Below are positions 7,867 through 17,731 of a stretch of 64,000 nucleotides of DNA, piece by piece. Origin of the DNA: Actinomycetes bacterium (GTDB taxonomy: Bacteria; Actinomycetota; Thermoleophilia; Gaiellales; F1-60-MAGs149). Position 1 is the stretch's first letter, and each line of letters begins with the position of its first letter. A program made the translations under genes and the position numbers. A model generated the notes under the pieces. That model ran no database searches, had not been told where the DNA came from, and saw only the letters and a list, made by a program, of their open reading frames with translations. The DNA lies in assembly GCA_025360225.1 (NCBI GenBank), contig JANYCN010000072.1, positions 1 to 64,000 of the forward strand. The letters are read 5' to 3'.

Positions 7867-9090
7867 CTACCGGCAGTCAGCGAGGTCGTAGAACACGAAG
7901 CCGTCGACGGTCTTCGGGAAGAAGTAGGTCGTCTTCGGCGGCATCGCGCGACCCTCAAGCGCCGCCGCCTCGATCTGGGCGATGGTTGGTGCGCGCACGA
8001 GCACGGCGACGGTGTCGGCGGCGACCAGCGCCTGCGCCTCGTCTGCGCGCTGCACGTAGCGGATCCGGTCGGTCGAGGCGACGGCGGCGGGGTCGAGCGA
8101 GGCGATCGGCGTGAGGAACGCTTCCTGGCACAGCACGGCATCGATGCCGGGTGCAGATGAGGAGGCGAGCAGTGCCGGCAGGCCGGGGCGGAGCACGACG
8201 AACGCCGCTCGATCGCCGACGCCTGCGAGCGATTCCTCGGCGTCGGTGACCTCGGTGACCGTCAGGCCGGCGCGCGCGAACGTCCCGCCGAGGTCCGCGA
8301 TCACCGTTGTCGGGATCCCCGAGACGACGCGGTGGGTCGGGTAGATCGAGAGCTCGTCGTCCGCGCTGGACAGGTACATCAGCACCCAACCTGCCGGGTC
8401 ATGTGGCCCTGCGCCAGTCTCCTCGGCGTAGCGCAGCGCCGTTCCGTAGCGGTGGTGGCCATCGGCAATCAGGACCGTCGAGCGGGCGAGAGCTGCGGCG
8501 ATCGTCTCGTTGTCGCCGGGCAGGCGCCACAGGCGGTGACGCGTCCCGTCGTCGTCGGTGACGTCGATCTCGGCGACGCCGCGGCGGCTTCCCGCGAGCG
8601 CTGCTTCGGCCGCGCCGTCGGGGTCGCGGTACACGCCGAACACGGGGGAGAGCTGTGCGCGGGTCGCGCGAAGGAGCGCGAGGCGGTCCTCGATCGGCTC
8701 GATACGGGTGCGCTCGTGCGGGAGCACGATCCGCTGGTCGTACGGCTCGATGCCGACGAGGGCGATGAGGCCGCGCCGCGTACGGCGCACGCCGTCTGGT
8801 CCCTCGTACTCCTGCTCGACGGCGTACACGCACGGCTCGTCGTCAAGGCGCAGCACGCCCGCCGCGCGCCAGGCGCAGAGCCGGTCGCGGGCGTCGTCGC
8901 AACCCTCCTCCGGCAGAATCAGGTGCACGACGTTGTGCGGGCTCCGAGCGGCGAGACGGGCCCGCAACTCGGGGCTGATCACGTCGAACGGCGGCGCCAC
9001 GACGTCGGCAAACGCGACGTGGTTGCCGTCGAAGTGGAGCGCACGAAACGGCCGTAGCCGGGCCCCCGAGACGGTTACCGGCTCGCCCAT
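7867..9090 (-). CDS. DUF1015 family protein
   Basis: 407 aa. The opening LRPFRALHFD and VVAPPFDVISPELRARLAARSPHNVVHLILPE are the hallmark of DUF1015 proteins, as is the central IADGHHRYGTALRYAEE motif and the NETIAAAL region. The family is widespread in bacteria and often near serine/glycine metabolism genes, but no reaction is established. Length is typical. The ATG is supported by TACGAT 6 nt upstream (leaderless). It is probably co-transcribed with mrp. The +strand neighbour begins 85 bp away in the divergent direction. Confidence 0.88.
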   Translation of the reverse strand: MGEPVTVSGARLRPFRALHFDGNHVAFADVVAPPFDVISPELRARLAARSPHNVVHLILPEEGCDDARDRLCAWRAAGVLRLDDEPCVYAVEQEYEGPDGVRRTRRGLIALVGIEPYDQRIVLPHERTRIEPIEDRLALLRATRAQLSPVFGVYRDPDGAAEAALAGSRRGVAEIDVTDDDGTRHRLWRLPGDNETIAAALARSTVLIADGHHRYGTALRYAEETGAGPHDPAGWVLMYLSSADDELSIYPTHRVVSGIPTTVIADLGGTFARAGLTVTEVTDAEESLAGVGDRAAFVVLRPGLPALLASSSAPGIDAVLCQEAFLTPIASLDPAAVASTDRIRYVQRADEAQALVAADTVAVLVRAPTIAQIEAAALEGRAMPPKTTYFFPKTVDGFVFYDLADCR

Positions 9091-9175
9091 CGCCCAATCG
9101 TACTACGCCCGCTTCGATTGACGGGTTGCCCGCCTCAGGGCGCTCCCTCTCTCAGCCGACGTAGAATCTACACTC

Positions 9176-10027
9176 GTGCGAGTGACCGCTGGCGAGAAGA
9201 CCTGGGTGCGCGACCTCGAGCCGGGCTCGCTCGTCGACTCGACGTTTGCGGTGTTGCGCAAGGAGCGCCGACGCGGGCGCACCGGCTCGACCTTCCTCTC
9301 GCTCGAGCTGGCCGATCGCACCGGGCGCGTGCACGGGATGGTGTTCGACGACGCGGTGGTGCTCGACGGTCGCTTCGACCAGGGCGACACCGTGCGGGTG
9401 CTCGGGTCGGTCGAGGAGTTTCGCGGCAAGGCGCAGATCGTCGTGCGGGGCGTCGAGCGGGTGGCGCCCGGTGACCCGTTGCTGTACGTGCCCGGCGCGC
9501 GGCGCGACACCGAGGACCTCGAGGGGTTTCTCGAGTTCCTCATCGCGGAGATCGCCGATACGACCCTGCGGGCGCTCGTCGAGGCGGTGTACCGCGATGG
9601 ACGTTTCCGCGCGCTCTTCCGGCAGGCACCGGTCACCGCGGAAGGTCACCACGCCGTCGCGGGGGGTGCCATCCAGCACACCGTCGCCGTCGCCACCGTG
9701 TGCCGTGAGGTCGCACAGCTGCACCCGCGGGTCGACGAGTCCGTCCTCGCGGCTGCTGCGCTGACCTTCTGCATCGGCGCCGCCGACGCCTTCCTGCCCG
9801 GCGCCGCGATCCAGCTTGGTGAGGAGGGGCGTCTCCTGGGGATCGCGCACCTGTCGACCCGGCGCGTGGAGCGCGAGGCGGTGCGGCTGCGCACGCCGCG
9901 GGAGCGGCTCCTGCCGCTCGTGCACTGCATAAGCGGCCAACGGGCACGCACACGCGAGGCTCTCGCGCTGCACGCGGCGGTCGCTCTGGACGCCGCTGTC
10001 AGCGACGGCCACGGTCCGACGGCGTAG
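9176..10027 (+). CDS. YhaM-like OB-fold/HD protein with degenerate HD site
   Basis: 283 aa. The N-terminal ~110 residues form an OB fold (FLSLELADRTGRVHGMVFD...GDTVRVLGSVEEFRGKAQI). The rest aligns to the HD domain of YhaM-type 3'-5' exoribonucleases: HHAVAGGAIQHTVAVATV, then EGRLLGIAHLS. However, where active members have a HD pair (LLHDIGK) this protein reads LTFCIGA, and where they have a late His pair (SHHG) it reads HCISGQR. Two sets of metal ligands are thus missing, so I expect a nucleic-acid-binding protein without nuclease activity. The GTG start is supported by TAGAAT 8 nt upstream. nadE follows 10 bp later. Confidence 0.75.
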   Translation: MRVTAGEKTWVRDLEPGSLVDSTFAVLRKERRRGRTGSTFLSLELADRTGRVHGMVFDDAVVLDGRFDQGDTVRVLGSVEEFRGKAQIVVRGVERVAPGDPLLYVPGARRDTEDLEGFLEFLIAEIADTTLRALVEAVYRDGRFRALFRQAPVTAEGHHAVAGGAIQHTVAVATVCREVAQLHPRVDESVLAAAALTFCIGAADAFLPGAAIQLGEEGRLLGIAHLSTRRVEREAVRLRTPRERLLPLVHCISGQRARTREALALHAAVALDAAVSDGHGPTA

Positions 10028-10037
10028 AGTTCGACCC

Positions 10038-11709
10038 GTGCTGCGGCTCGCGCTCGTCCAGGCCGACCTCACCGTTGGTGACATCGGCGGCAACGTCGAC
10101 CTGCTCGCGCGGAGGCTCACCGACGCAGCGGCGGCCGGCGCCGACCTCGCCCTTGCGCCCGAGCTGGCGATCTCGGGCTACCCGCCAGAGGACCTGCTGT
10201 TTCGTCCAGCGTTCCTCGACGCGTGTAGGCGCGGGGCGCAGGAGCTTGCGCGCCGCGTCACGGTGCCGACCCTCGTCGGCTGTCCCTGGCTCGACGGCGA
10301 CCGCGTACGCAACGCGGCGTTGCTCCTGCGTGACGGGCGTATCGCTGCGCGCTACGACAAGCGACAGCTGCCGAACTACGGCGTCTTCGACGAGGAACGA
10401 ACCTTCGCCGCTGGCGACGCCGACCTCGGCGTCGACCTCGCTGGGGCGCTCTGTGCCGTCACGATCTGCGAGGACATCTGGGTCCCGGAGAGCCCGTCGT
10501 CGACGGTCGCTCGTCGCGGCGCGACGGTCATCCTGAACCTCTCAGCGTCGCCGTTCGAGGTGGGGAAGGGAGCGGCGCGCGAGGAGATGCTGCGGACGAG
10601 GGCACGCGACGGGATGGCCTTCATCGCCTACTGCAACCTCGTCGGCGGACAGGACGAGCTGGTGTTTGACGGGCGGAGCGTGGTGATCGGCCCGGACGGC
10701 GAGGTGCTCGCTCGAGCAGGAGCGTTCCGCGAGGAGGTGCTGGTCTGTGACGTTGACGTGACGGCGGCTCTCGGCGCTCGGCTCCGCGATGCCCGGCTGC
10801 GGCGCGGTGCTCCAACGCCGCCGCTCGTTGCCTCCGTCACCCTTCCGACGGTCGACGTGCGACCGTCCCTTCCCCGCGCCGTCGCTGCACCGCTCTCCGA
10901 CGAGGCCGACCTGTGGGGCGCGCTCTGCCTCGGGCTCGGCGACTACGTGTGCAAGAACCGCTTCGAGCGTGTGCTGCTCGGCCTCTCTGGCGGGATCGAC
11001 TCCGCGCTCGTCGCAGCGCTCGCCGCTGACGCGATCGGCGCCGACCGCGTCGAGACGGTCTCGCTGCCGACCCGGTTCAACGTCTCTGCGACGCGCGACG
11101 ATGCCGCGCTGGTCGCCGAGCGCCTTGGCGTCGCGTTCCGCGAGCTCGCGATCGAGGACCTCCGCACCTCGTTCCTCTCGGAGCTGCCCGACACGTCGGG
11201 CCTGGCGGGCGAGAACCTGCAGGCACGCATCCGCGGCGTCCTGCTGATGACGATCTCGAACCAGCACGGCCAGCTCGTCCTGACGACGAGCAACAAGTCG
11301 GAGACGGCGGTCGGCTACTCGACGTTGTACGGTGACTCGGCGGGAGGGTTCGCGCCGATCAAGGACGTGCCGAAGACGATGGTGTTCCGGCTTGCGCGCT
11401 GGCTGAACGAGGTGGCCGGGTTCGAGCGGATCCCGGTGTCGATCATCGACAGGCCGCCAAGCGCGGAGCTGCGCGATGAGCAGCGTGACGACCAGAGCCT
11501 GCCGCCATACGACGTGCTCGACCCGATCCTCGAGGCCTACGTGGAGCACGACCTGTCGCCCGAGGAGATCGTCGCCCGCGGGCTCGGGTCGGACGAGGTC
11601 GTGCGGCGGATCGCGCGCCTCGTCGACCTCGCCGAGTACAAGCGGCGTCAGGCGCCGCCGGGGTTGAAGCTGCAGCCGAAGGCGTTCGGCCGTGACCGGC
11701 GCGTGCCGA

Positions 11710-11729
<20 letters not shown>
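10038..11729 (+). CDS. nadE: glutamine-dependent NAD+ synthetase
   Basis: 563 aa, two domains. The N-terminal nitrilase-fold glutaminase (about 1-260) carries RYDKRQLPNYGVFDE (catalytic Lys region) and VTICEDIW with the nucleophilic Cys. The C-terminal synthetase has the PP-loop LSGGIDSALVAALAADAIG and the conserved TSNKSE...GYSTLYGDSAGG segment. It converts deamido-NAD+ to NAD+ using ATP and glutamine-derived ammonia. Length and architecture are those of the bacterial type-2 enzyme. The GTG start has TAGAGT 7 nt upstream, so it may have its own leaderless transcript. Its 3' end overlaps mntH tail-to-tail by 20 bp. Confidence 0.96.
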
Positions 11730-13017
<1,288 letters not shown>

Positions 13018-13026
13018 CCGTTCGTA

Positions 13027-13042
13027 TTCTAGGCGTTCCTAA
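13027..13042. promoter_or_regulatory. candidate DtxR/MntR-type operator over the mntH promoter
   Basis: On the minus strand the sequence reads TTAGGAACGCCTAGAAT. It matches the TTAGG...GCCTA part of DtxR/IdeR-type boxes and overlaps the mntH -10 hexamer TAGAAT. The divergent adh -10 (TACCAT) lies about 5 bp away. Binding is inferred from sequence only. Confidence 0.45.
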
Positions 13043-13060
13043 ACCAGTACCATCCGGGCG

Positions 13061-14167
13061 ATGAAGATTCGCGCCGCTGTCCTCGAGGAGTTCGGCAAGC
13101 CGCTCGTCGTCCAGACCGTCGACCTTGCCGAGCCGCGCGCCGGCGAGGCGCTCGTACGGATCGAGGCCTGCGGGGTGTGCCACACCGATCTGTACACCGC
13201 GTCGGGAGCAGACCCGACGGGGTACACCGCGTGCGTGCTCGGGCACGAGGGCGCCGGCGTCGTCGAGCGGGTCGGGGATGGCGTCACGTCGCTCGTGCCG
13301 GGCGACCACGTGATCACGCTGTTCGCGCCCGAGTGCGGCGAGTGCCTGCACTGCCGGTCGCCTCGGACGAACCGTTGCATCGCGATCCGCGAGCAGCAGG
13401 GCCTCGGCTACCTGCCCGACGGCACCTCGCGGCTCAGCAGGGCAGGCGAGCCACTGCGGCACTTCATGGGTACCTCCACCTTCGCTGAGTACGCGGTGCT
13501 GCCCGCGATCGCGCTCGCGAAGATCAGCCCCGAGGCGCCGCTTGATGGCGCAAGCATCTTCGCCTGCGGGCTGTCGACCGGGCTTGGCGCTGCGATGTTC
13601 ACTGCCAAGGTCGAGGAGGGATCAACGGTCGCGGTGTTCGGCTGCGGCCTCGTTGGCCTTGGCGCCGTCGCCGGTGCGCGGCTCCAGGGCGCGGAGCGGA
13701 TCATCGCCGTCGACCTGGCAGAGGGGCGCCTCGCGATGGCACGCGCGCACGGCGCGACGGACACGATGCTCGCCGGTGAGGACGTCGTGCAGGCGATCCG
13801 CGATCTGACCGGTGGCTACGGCGCTGACTACACCTTCGAGGCGACAGGAAACGTCGGCGTGATGCGCCAGGCGGTCGAGGCGGCCCGCGAGGCGTGGGGG
13901 CTCGCGACGATGATCGGGGTCGCCGGCAAGGGCGAGCTGCTCGAGGTGATCCCACGATTCCTGATCACTGGCCGGCGTGTCACCGGATCGTCGTTCGGCG
14001 GCGTGAAGGGGCGAACGCAGGTGCCGCTGCTCGTCGATCGCTGGCTCGCTGGCGAGATCGACGTCGCCTCGATGCTGTCCCACCGGCTGCCGTTAGAGGG
14101 TGTAAACGAGGCGTTCGTGTTGATGGAGCGCCAGGACGGGATCCGCACGATCCTGGAGATGCGCTGA
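13061..14167 (+). CDS. class III-type zinc alcohol dehydrogenase (possible thiol-formaldehyde dehydrogenase)
   Basis: 368 aa. Catalytic zinc ligands are seen in EACGVCHTDLY and LGHEGAGVVE. The structural zinc lobe is CGECLHCRSPRTNRC. The Rossmann motif is FGCGLVGLGAVAGA. The FMGTSTFAEYAVLP and GLSTGLGAAM segments are typical of class III enzymes, which oxidise thiol-hydroxymethyl adducts. The immediate overlap with an MBL-fold gene resembles the actinobacterial mycothiol-dependent formaldehyde dehydrogenase (MscR) arrangement, so that role is plausible but unproven. The ATG has TACCAT 7 nt upstream (leaderless). Ordinary alcohol dehydrogenase activity cannot be excluded. Confidence 0.85.
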   Translation: MKIRAAVLEEFGKPLVVQTVDLAEPRAGEALVRIEACGVCHTDLYTASGADPTGYTACVLGHEGAGVVERVGDGVTSLVPGDHVITLFAPECGECLHCRSPRTNRCIAIREQQGLGYLPDGTSRLSRAGEPLRHFMGTSTFAEYAVLPAIALAKISPEAPLDGASIFACGLSTGLGAAMFTAKVEEGSTVAVFGCGLVGLGAVAGARLQGAERIIAVDLAEGRLAMARAHGATDTMLAGEDVVQAIRDLTGGYGADYTFEATGNVGVMRQAVEAAREAWGLATMIGVAGKGELLEVIPRFLITGRRVTGSSFGGVKGRTQVPLLVDRWLAGEIDVASMLSHRLPLEGVNEAFVLMERQDGIRTILEMR

Positions 14168-14907
14168 TGATCATCGAGCGCGCCGAGCACCCGGGGTGGT
14201 TGTCGAACGCGTTCCTCGTCGCCGATCGCGAGGGCGGGCACGGTGTGTTGATCGACTCGAACGGGGTCGAGGAGCCGCTGCTCGAGCACGCTGCGCGCCT
14301 CGCGATCACGATCACGCACGTGCTCGTCACGCATGGCCACGGCGATCACGTTGTCCGGGTGGCGGAGCTCGCTGCCCGGTTTGGCGTGCCGGCGCTGGCG
14401 CACCCGCTCGCGGCAGAGGTGAGCGGCGTCACCGGGATGCTCGTCGACGGCGATGTCGTCCGGTCTGGATCCCTGACGATCGAGGCGATCGCCGTTCCCG
14501 GCCACTGTCCCGACCAGCTCGCGCTGCTCGTGGACGGCACCGACTGCTTCACCGCCGACTGCCTGTTTGCCGGGACGGTCGGCGGGACGATGGGCGGCGG
14601 CCCGGACGGGTACGACGCGCAGCGACGATCGATCATGGAGCGGCTGCTGACGCTGCCGCCGACGACCAGGATCCATCCCGGTCACTGCCACCCGACGACG
14701 GTTGGCGCTGAGCTTGAGCACAACCCGTTCGTGCGGCAGTGGCGCGGTGTCGACGCCGAGGGCGCGGAGCCGTGCACGGTGCGCGGCGAGGCCGCGACGC
14801 TCGTCCTCTTCGGACCCGACTACGACGGAACCCACAAGGCCCGGGTACGCTTCGGCGATGGGCGCGAGGCGATCGTCGGGGGCTCGCAGGTGGTTCGCGG
14901 GGGCTAG
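14167..14907 (+). CDS. MBL-fold metallo-hydrolase
   Basis: 246 aa. The metal-binding motif THGHGDH (HxHxDH) occurs at about residue 60, with further ligands in AVPGHCPDQ, FTADCLF and HPGHCHPTT. The fold is that of glyoxalase II-like thioesterases. The ATG overlaps the adh stop as TGATG, giving tight translational coupling. By analogy with actinobacterial adh-MBL pairs it may hydrolyse the formyl-thiol product of the upstream dehydrogenase; this is inference. The track ORF starting at 13894 includes a shadow of adh and is not the true start. Confidence 0.88.
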   Translation: MIIERAEHPGWLSNAFLVADREGGHGVLIDSNGVEEPLLEHAARLAITITHVLVTHGHGDHVVRVAELAARFGVPALAHPLAAEVSGVTGMLVDGDVVRSGSLTIEAIAVPGHCPDQLALLVDGTDCFTADCLFAGTVGGTMGGGPDGYDAQRRSIMERLLTLPPTTRIHPGHCHPTTVGAELEHNPFVRQWRGVDAEGAEPCTVRGEAATLVLFGPDYDGTHKARVRFGDGREAIVGGSQVVRGG

Positions 14908-15670
14908 CGTCGCCCTTGCGCTCGTGGTCGCCGCACCGGCCGCGCTGACGGCGGGCGACCAGCCGCTCGTGTTACCGAACGTGCTGCCGTCTCGGACGCT
15001 TCGCGTGCCGATCCTCATGTACCACCGGATCGATCGTGCGCGGCCTGGCGAACCAGCGATGACGCGGTCGCTCACCGTTTCGCTCGCCGACTTCACGGCG
15101 CAGGTGCGCTGGCTGCACGCGCACCGCTACCACGCGATCACGCAGCTGCAGCTCTTCGAGGCGTTAGAGCAGGGCGCGGCGCTTCCATCGCGACCGGTGA
15201 TGATCACCTTCGACGACGGCTACGCCGACATCCTCCCCGCCGCCACGGTGCTGCACGGGCTCTCGATGCCGGCGACGGCGTACGTGATCACCGACCGGAT
15301 CGGCTCGAAGGCGGGGTTCCTCTCGTGGGCGCAGCTCCGTGAGCTTGAGGTGCTGGGCTTTGACATCGGCTCCCACACCGTCGACCACATGTCGCTGCCG
15401 ACCCTGTCTGACTCGCAGATCCACCACGAGCTCGGTCACTCGCGCGCCATCCTCGAACATCGTCTCGGGCATCCGGTGCAGTGGTTCTGCTACCCCGCCG
15501 GGCGCTTCAACGATCGCGTTGTCGCTGCCGTTCGCGCTGCTGGCTACGTTCTCGCGACGACGACGGTCGGCGGCGTTGAGCAGTCGGCGGAGCACCCGTT
15601 GCGCTTGCGTCGCGTGCGCGTGTCGCACGCGCTCGGCGTCGGCGGTCTCGCGGGATTGCTCGGCGCCTGA
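14858..15670 (+). CDS. secreted polysaccharide deacetylase (NodB domain)
   Basis: 270 aa. The start at 14858 gives a signal peptide: an Arg-rich head (MGARRSSGARRW) then AGASVALALVVAAPAALTAG. The CE4 domain follows with VPILMYHRI, the metal/catalytic motif ITFDDGYAD, and SHTVDHM (H-x3-H), then CYPAGRFN. It likely deacetylates peptidoglycan or surface glycan outside the membrane. It overlaps the MBL gene by 50 bp in another frame, unusual but required to retain the signal sequence. Alternatives start within the hydrophobic segment. Confidence 0.82.
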   Translation: MGARRSSGARRWFAGASVALALVVAAPAALTAGDQPLVLPNVLPSRTLRVPILMYHRIDRARPGEPAMTRSLTVSLADFTAQVRWLHAHRYHAITQLQLFEALEQGAALPSRPVMITFDDGYADILPAATVLHGLSMPATAYVITDRIGSKAGFLSWAQLRELEVLGFDIGSHTVDHMSLPTLSDSQIHHELGHSRAILEHRLGHPVQWFCYPAGRFNDRVVAAVRAAGYVLATTTVGGVEQSAEHPLRLRRVRVSHALGVGGLAGLLGA

Positions 15671-15719
15671 CACCGCTTCGGTGTCACGCGACGCCCGGGT
15701 GATCGCGTACCGTTCATCC

Positions 15720-16457
15720 ATGTCCCGGCGACCCGTCATCGGTATCACCCTCGAGCTCCACGACTCGATGCTCCTTCACGTCGAGCGCGGTCTGCGGGTG
15801 CCGCTGGAGGAGGCCGGTGCGCTGGTGATCGCCCTGCCGCGTGACACGCCGCTTCGCGAGGTGGAGTCGGTCCTGGCGATGGTCGACGGCTTGGTGCTGT
15901 CGGGTGGCGCGGACGTCGACCCCGAGCATTACGGGCATGACCGGCACGCGTTGACGGAGACGGTGCCACCAGCGCACGACCTGTTCGAGATCGGCATCGC
16001 GCGCGCGGCGCTCGGCGGTGGCGTGCCGATCCTCGGGGTCTGTCGGGGCGCGCAGGTGCTGGCGGTCGCGGACGGCGGCACGCTCACCCAGGACATCCCC
16101 GTCCAGCACGAGGGCGCGCACAGCCACTCGACCTCGTGGCGTGACACGTCGCTCGACCCGCCGGGCGAGCACTGGCACGACGTGGTCGCCGAGCCCGGGT
16201 CGCTCGTTGAACGGTGCCTGATGGGCGGCCCGAGCCGGGTGAACAGCTATCACCACCAGTGCGTGCGGACGGTGGGCGCGCAGATGAAGGCATCCGCCTG
16301 GGCGAACGATGGCGTGATCGAGGCGACGGAGCGGCGCGACGGCCCGTTCGCGATGGGGCTGCAGTGGCACAACGAGCTGATGTGGCGTCACGACGAGCGG
16401 TACCTGCGACCGCACCGCATGCTCGCTGACGCGGCGTGGCGGCATGCCGCTCGCTAA
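15720..16457 (+). CDS. class I glutamine amidotransferase-like hydrolase (PuuD/peptidase C26 family)
   Basis: 245 aa. The nucleophile elbow is LGVCRGAQ, the oxyanion region LSGGADVDP, and the catalytic His/Glu lie in LQWHNELM (WHPE in most members). These match gamma-glutamyl-GABA hydrolases and related gamma-glutamyl hydrolases, which cleave gamma-glutamyl amides. There is no other putrescine catabolism gene nearby, so the substrate is unknown. The ATG at 15720 is supported by TACCGT 6 nt upstream. The 127 residues upstream in the track ORF overlap the deacetylase and are shadow. Confidence 0.86.
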   Translation: MSRRPVIGITLELHDSMLLHVERGLRVPLEEAGALVIALPRDTPLREVESVLAMVDGLVLSGGADVDPEHYGHDRHALTETVPPAHDLFEIGIARAALGGGVPILGVCRGAQVLAVADGGTLTQDIPVQHEGAHSHSTSWRDTSLDPPGEHWHDVVAEPGSLVERCLMGGPSRVNSYHHQCVRTVGAQMKASAWANDGVIEATERRDGPFAMGLQWHNELMWRHDERYLRPHRMLADAAWRHAAR

Positions 16458-17019
16458 CCCGCCGCTCGCGGCGCGCATCGCGCTCGCGATTGGACGGGTC
16501 GCGCAGGCCCAGCGGACGGCGCTGCAGGCGATCGCTACAGAGCGCGGCTTGAGCCCGCTGCAGATCCAGATCCTCGACGTGCTGGCGGCGGGTGAGCCAC
16601 CGGTGCCGCGGACACAGGCGATCGCGCGCGAGCTCGGCGTTGGTCAGCCGACGTTGACGGAGTCGATCAACGCCCTGCAGGAGAAGGGGCTGGTCAGCCG
16701 CACGTTCGACCCGATCGACCGCAGACGGACGACGATCGCTCTGACGGACGCGGGCGCGACGACGATCGCGGATCTCGGAGCGCTGCCGACTGCCTTGGAG
16801 GAGGCGATCACCAGTCTCCCGCCGACCGTCCAGGAGCAGCTGCTCGAAGGCGTCGTCGGCGTCGTTGACGCGCTTCACGCAGCCGGTGTGATCTCCGCCG
16901 CGCGCACCTGCACGAGCTGCGCGCACCTCGAACCGACGGAGAGCCGCTGCCGGCACTACCGGGTTCCGATCCGCCGCCGTGACGTTCGCGTCGACTGCCC
17001 GGCGCACGCCGAGGGGTAG
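16444..17019 (+). CDS. MarR-family regulator with C-terminal cysteine cluster
   Basis: 191 aa. The winged-helix part has LSPLQIQILDVLAAG, a recognition helix region around GVGQPTLTESINALQEKGLV, and the wing DPIDRRRTTIALTDAG. The C-terminal ~40 residues carry CTSC-x12-C-x13-C-type cysteines (TCTSCAH ... RCRHY ... DCPAH), suggesting a bound metal or a redox switch, a feature absent from classical MarR. It overlaps the amidotransferase gene by 14 bp, so it may be co-expressed with it and respond to a thiol-reactive or metal signal. Target genes are not identifiable. Confidence 0.85.
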   Translation: MPLANPPLAARIALAIGRVAQAQRTALQAIATERGLSPLQIQILDVLAAGEPPVPRTQAIARELGVGQPTLTESINALQEKGLVSRTFDPIDRRRTTIALTDAGATTIADLGALPTALEEAITSLPPTVQEQLLEGVVGVVDALHAAGVISAARTCTSCAHLEPTESRCRHYRVPIRRRDVRVDCPAHAEG

Positions 17020-17176
17020 CGGGTGACCACCGCGTGTTTCGACCTGCTCCCGCTGACCGATGCCCTCCCCGACTCGAAAGCGGCGGCACGCATGACGGGA
17101 GAGGCTTCCGCTGCCCGGAGCAGCCCTCTCACACCGGCGCTGTAACAGACGGACGTGCTCGAGGCATGAACGGGTG

Positions 17177-17731
17177 ATGACCACCGACGCCGAACTGATC
17201 GATCGCTCCCTGACGGACGCCGAGGCGTTCGGGGAGCTCTACGACCGCCACCACGTGGCCCTCGTTGCATGGGCGAGCCGGGCGTGTGGCGACCGCGAGG
17301 TTGCGCGCGAGGTCGTCGCCGAGACCTTCGCGCAGGCCTTCGTCGCTCGCCGCCGCTACCGGCCGCACCCGTCGGGCTCCGCGCTCCCGTGGCTGTTCGG
17401 GATCGCGCACAACCTGGTGCGAAGGATGCGACGAACGCAACGGATCGACACGGCCGCTCGCACCCGGCTCGGTATCCCGACTGACCTCGTCGTCGACATC
17501 GCCGACGAGGTGGACGAGCGCCTCGCGCTCGACCAGTTCGCTGCGGATCTCGCGACCGCGATGCGCGCCCTTCCATCGGCGCAACGCGAGGCGCTGCTCC
17601 TGCGTTACCGCGACGACCTGCCGTTCGATGCCGTTGCTGAGAAGCTCGGCTGCACGCCCGTCAACGCTCGCGTTCGCGTCACCCGCGCGCTCGCGACGCT
17701 CCGCCTCGGACTGGAGGATCGATCCTCATGA
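17177..17731 (+). CDS. ECF-type RNA polymerase sigma factor
   Basis: 184 aa from the ATG (a GTG directly precedes it). Region 2 includes FGELYDRHHVALVAWASRACGDREVAREVVAETFAQAF and the -10-recognition segment ALPWLFGIAHNLVRRMRR. Region 4 is ALPSAQREALLLRYRDDLPFDAVAEKLGCTPVNARVRVTRALATLR. It is a group 4 sigma factor. The following gene overlaps by 4 bp (ATGA) and encodes a membrane-anchored protein, the usual spot for a cognate anti-sigma factor. No leaderless -10 box is seen before it; it may be autoregulated. The 157 bp upstream hold only a possible 40-codon ORF. Confidence 0.92.
   Translation: MTTDAELIDRSLTDAEAFGELYDRHHVALVAWASRACGDREVAREVVAETFAQAFVARRRYRPHPSGSALPWLFGIAHNLVRRMRRTQRIDTAARTRLGIPTDLVVDIADEVDERLALDQFAADLATAMRALPSAQREALLLRYRDDLPFDAVAEKLGCTPVNARVRVTRALATLRLGLEDRSS

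Noticed and set aside
17023-17145. Possible 40-codon ORF between MarR and the sigma factor
   Set aside because: It starts with GTG 3 bp after the MarR stop, but has no RBS and no recognisable features; left out as unsupported.
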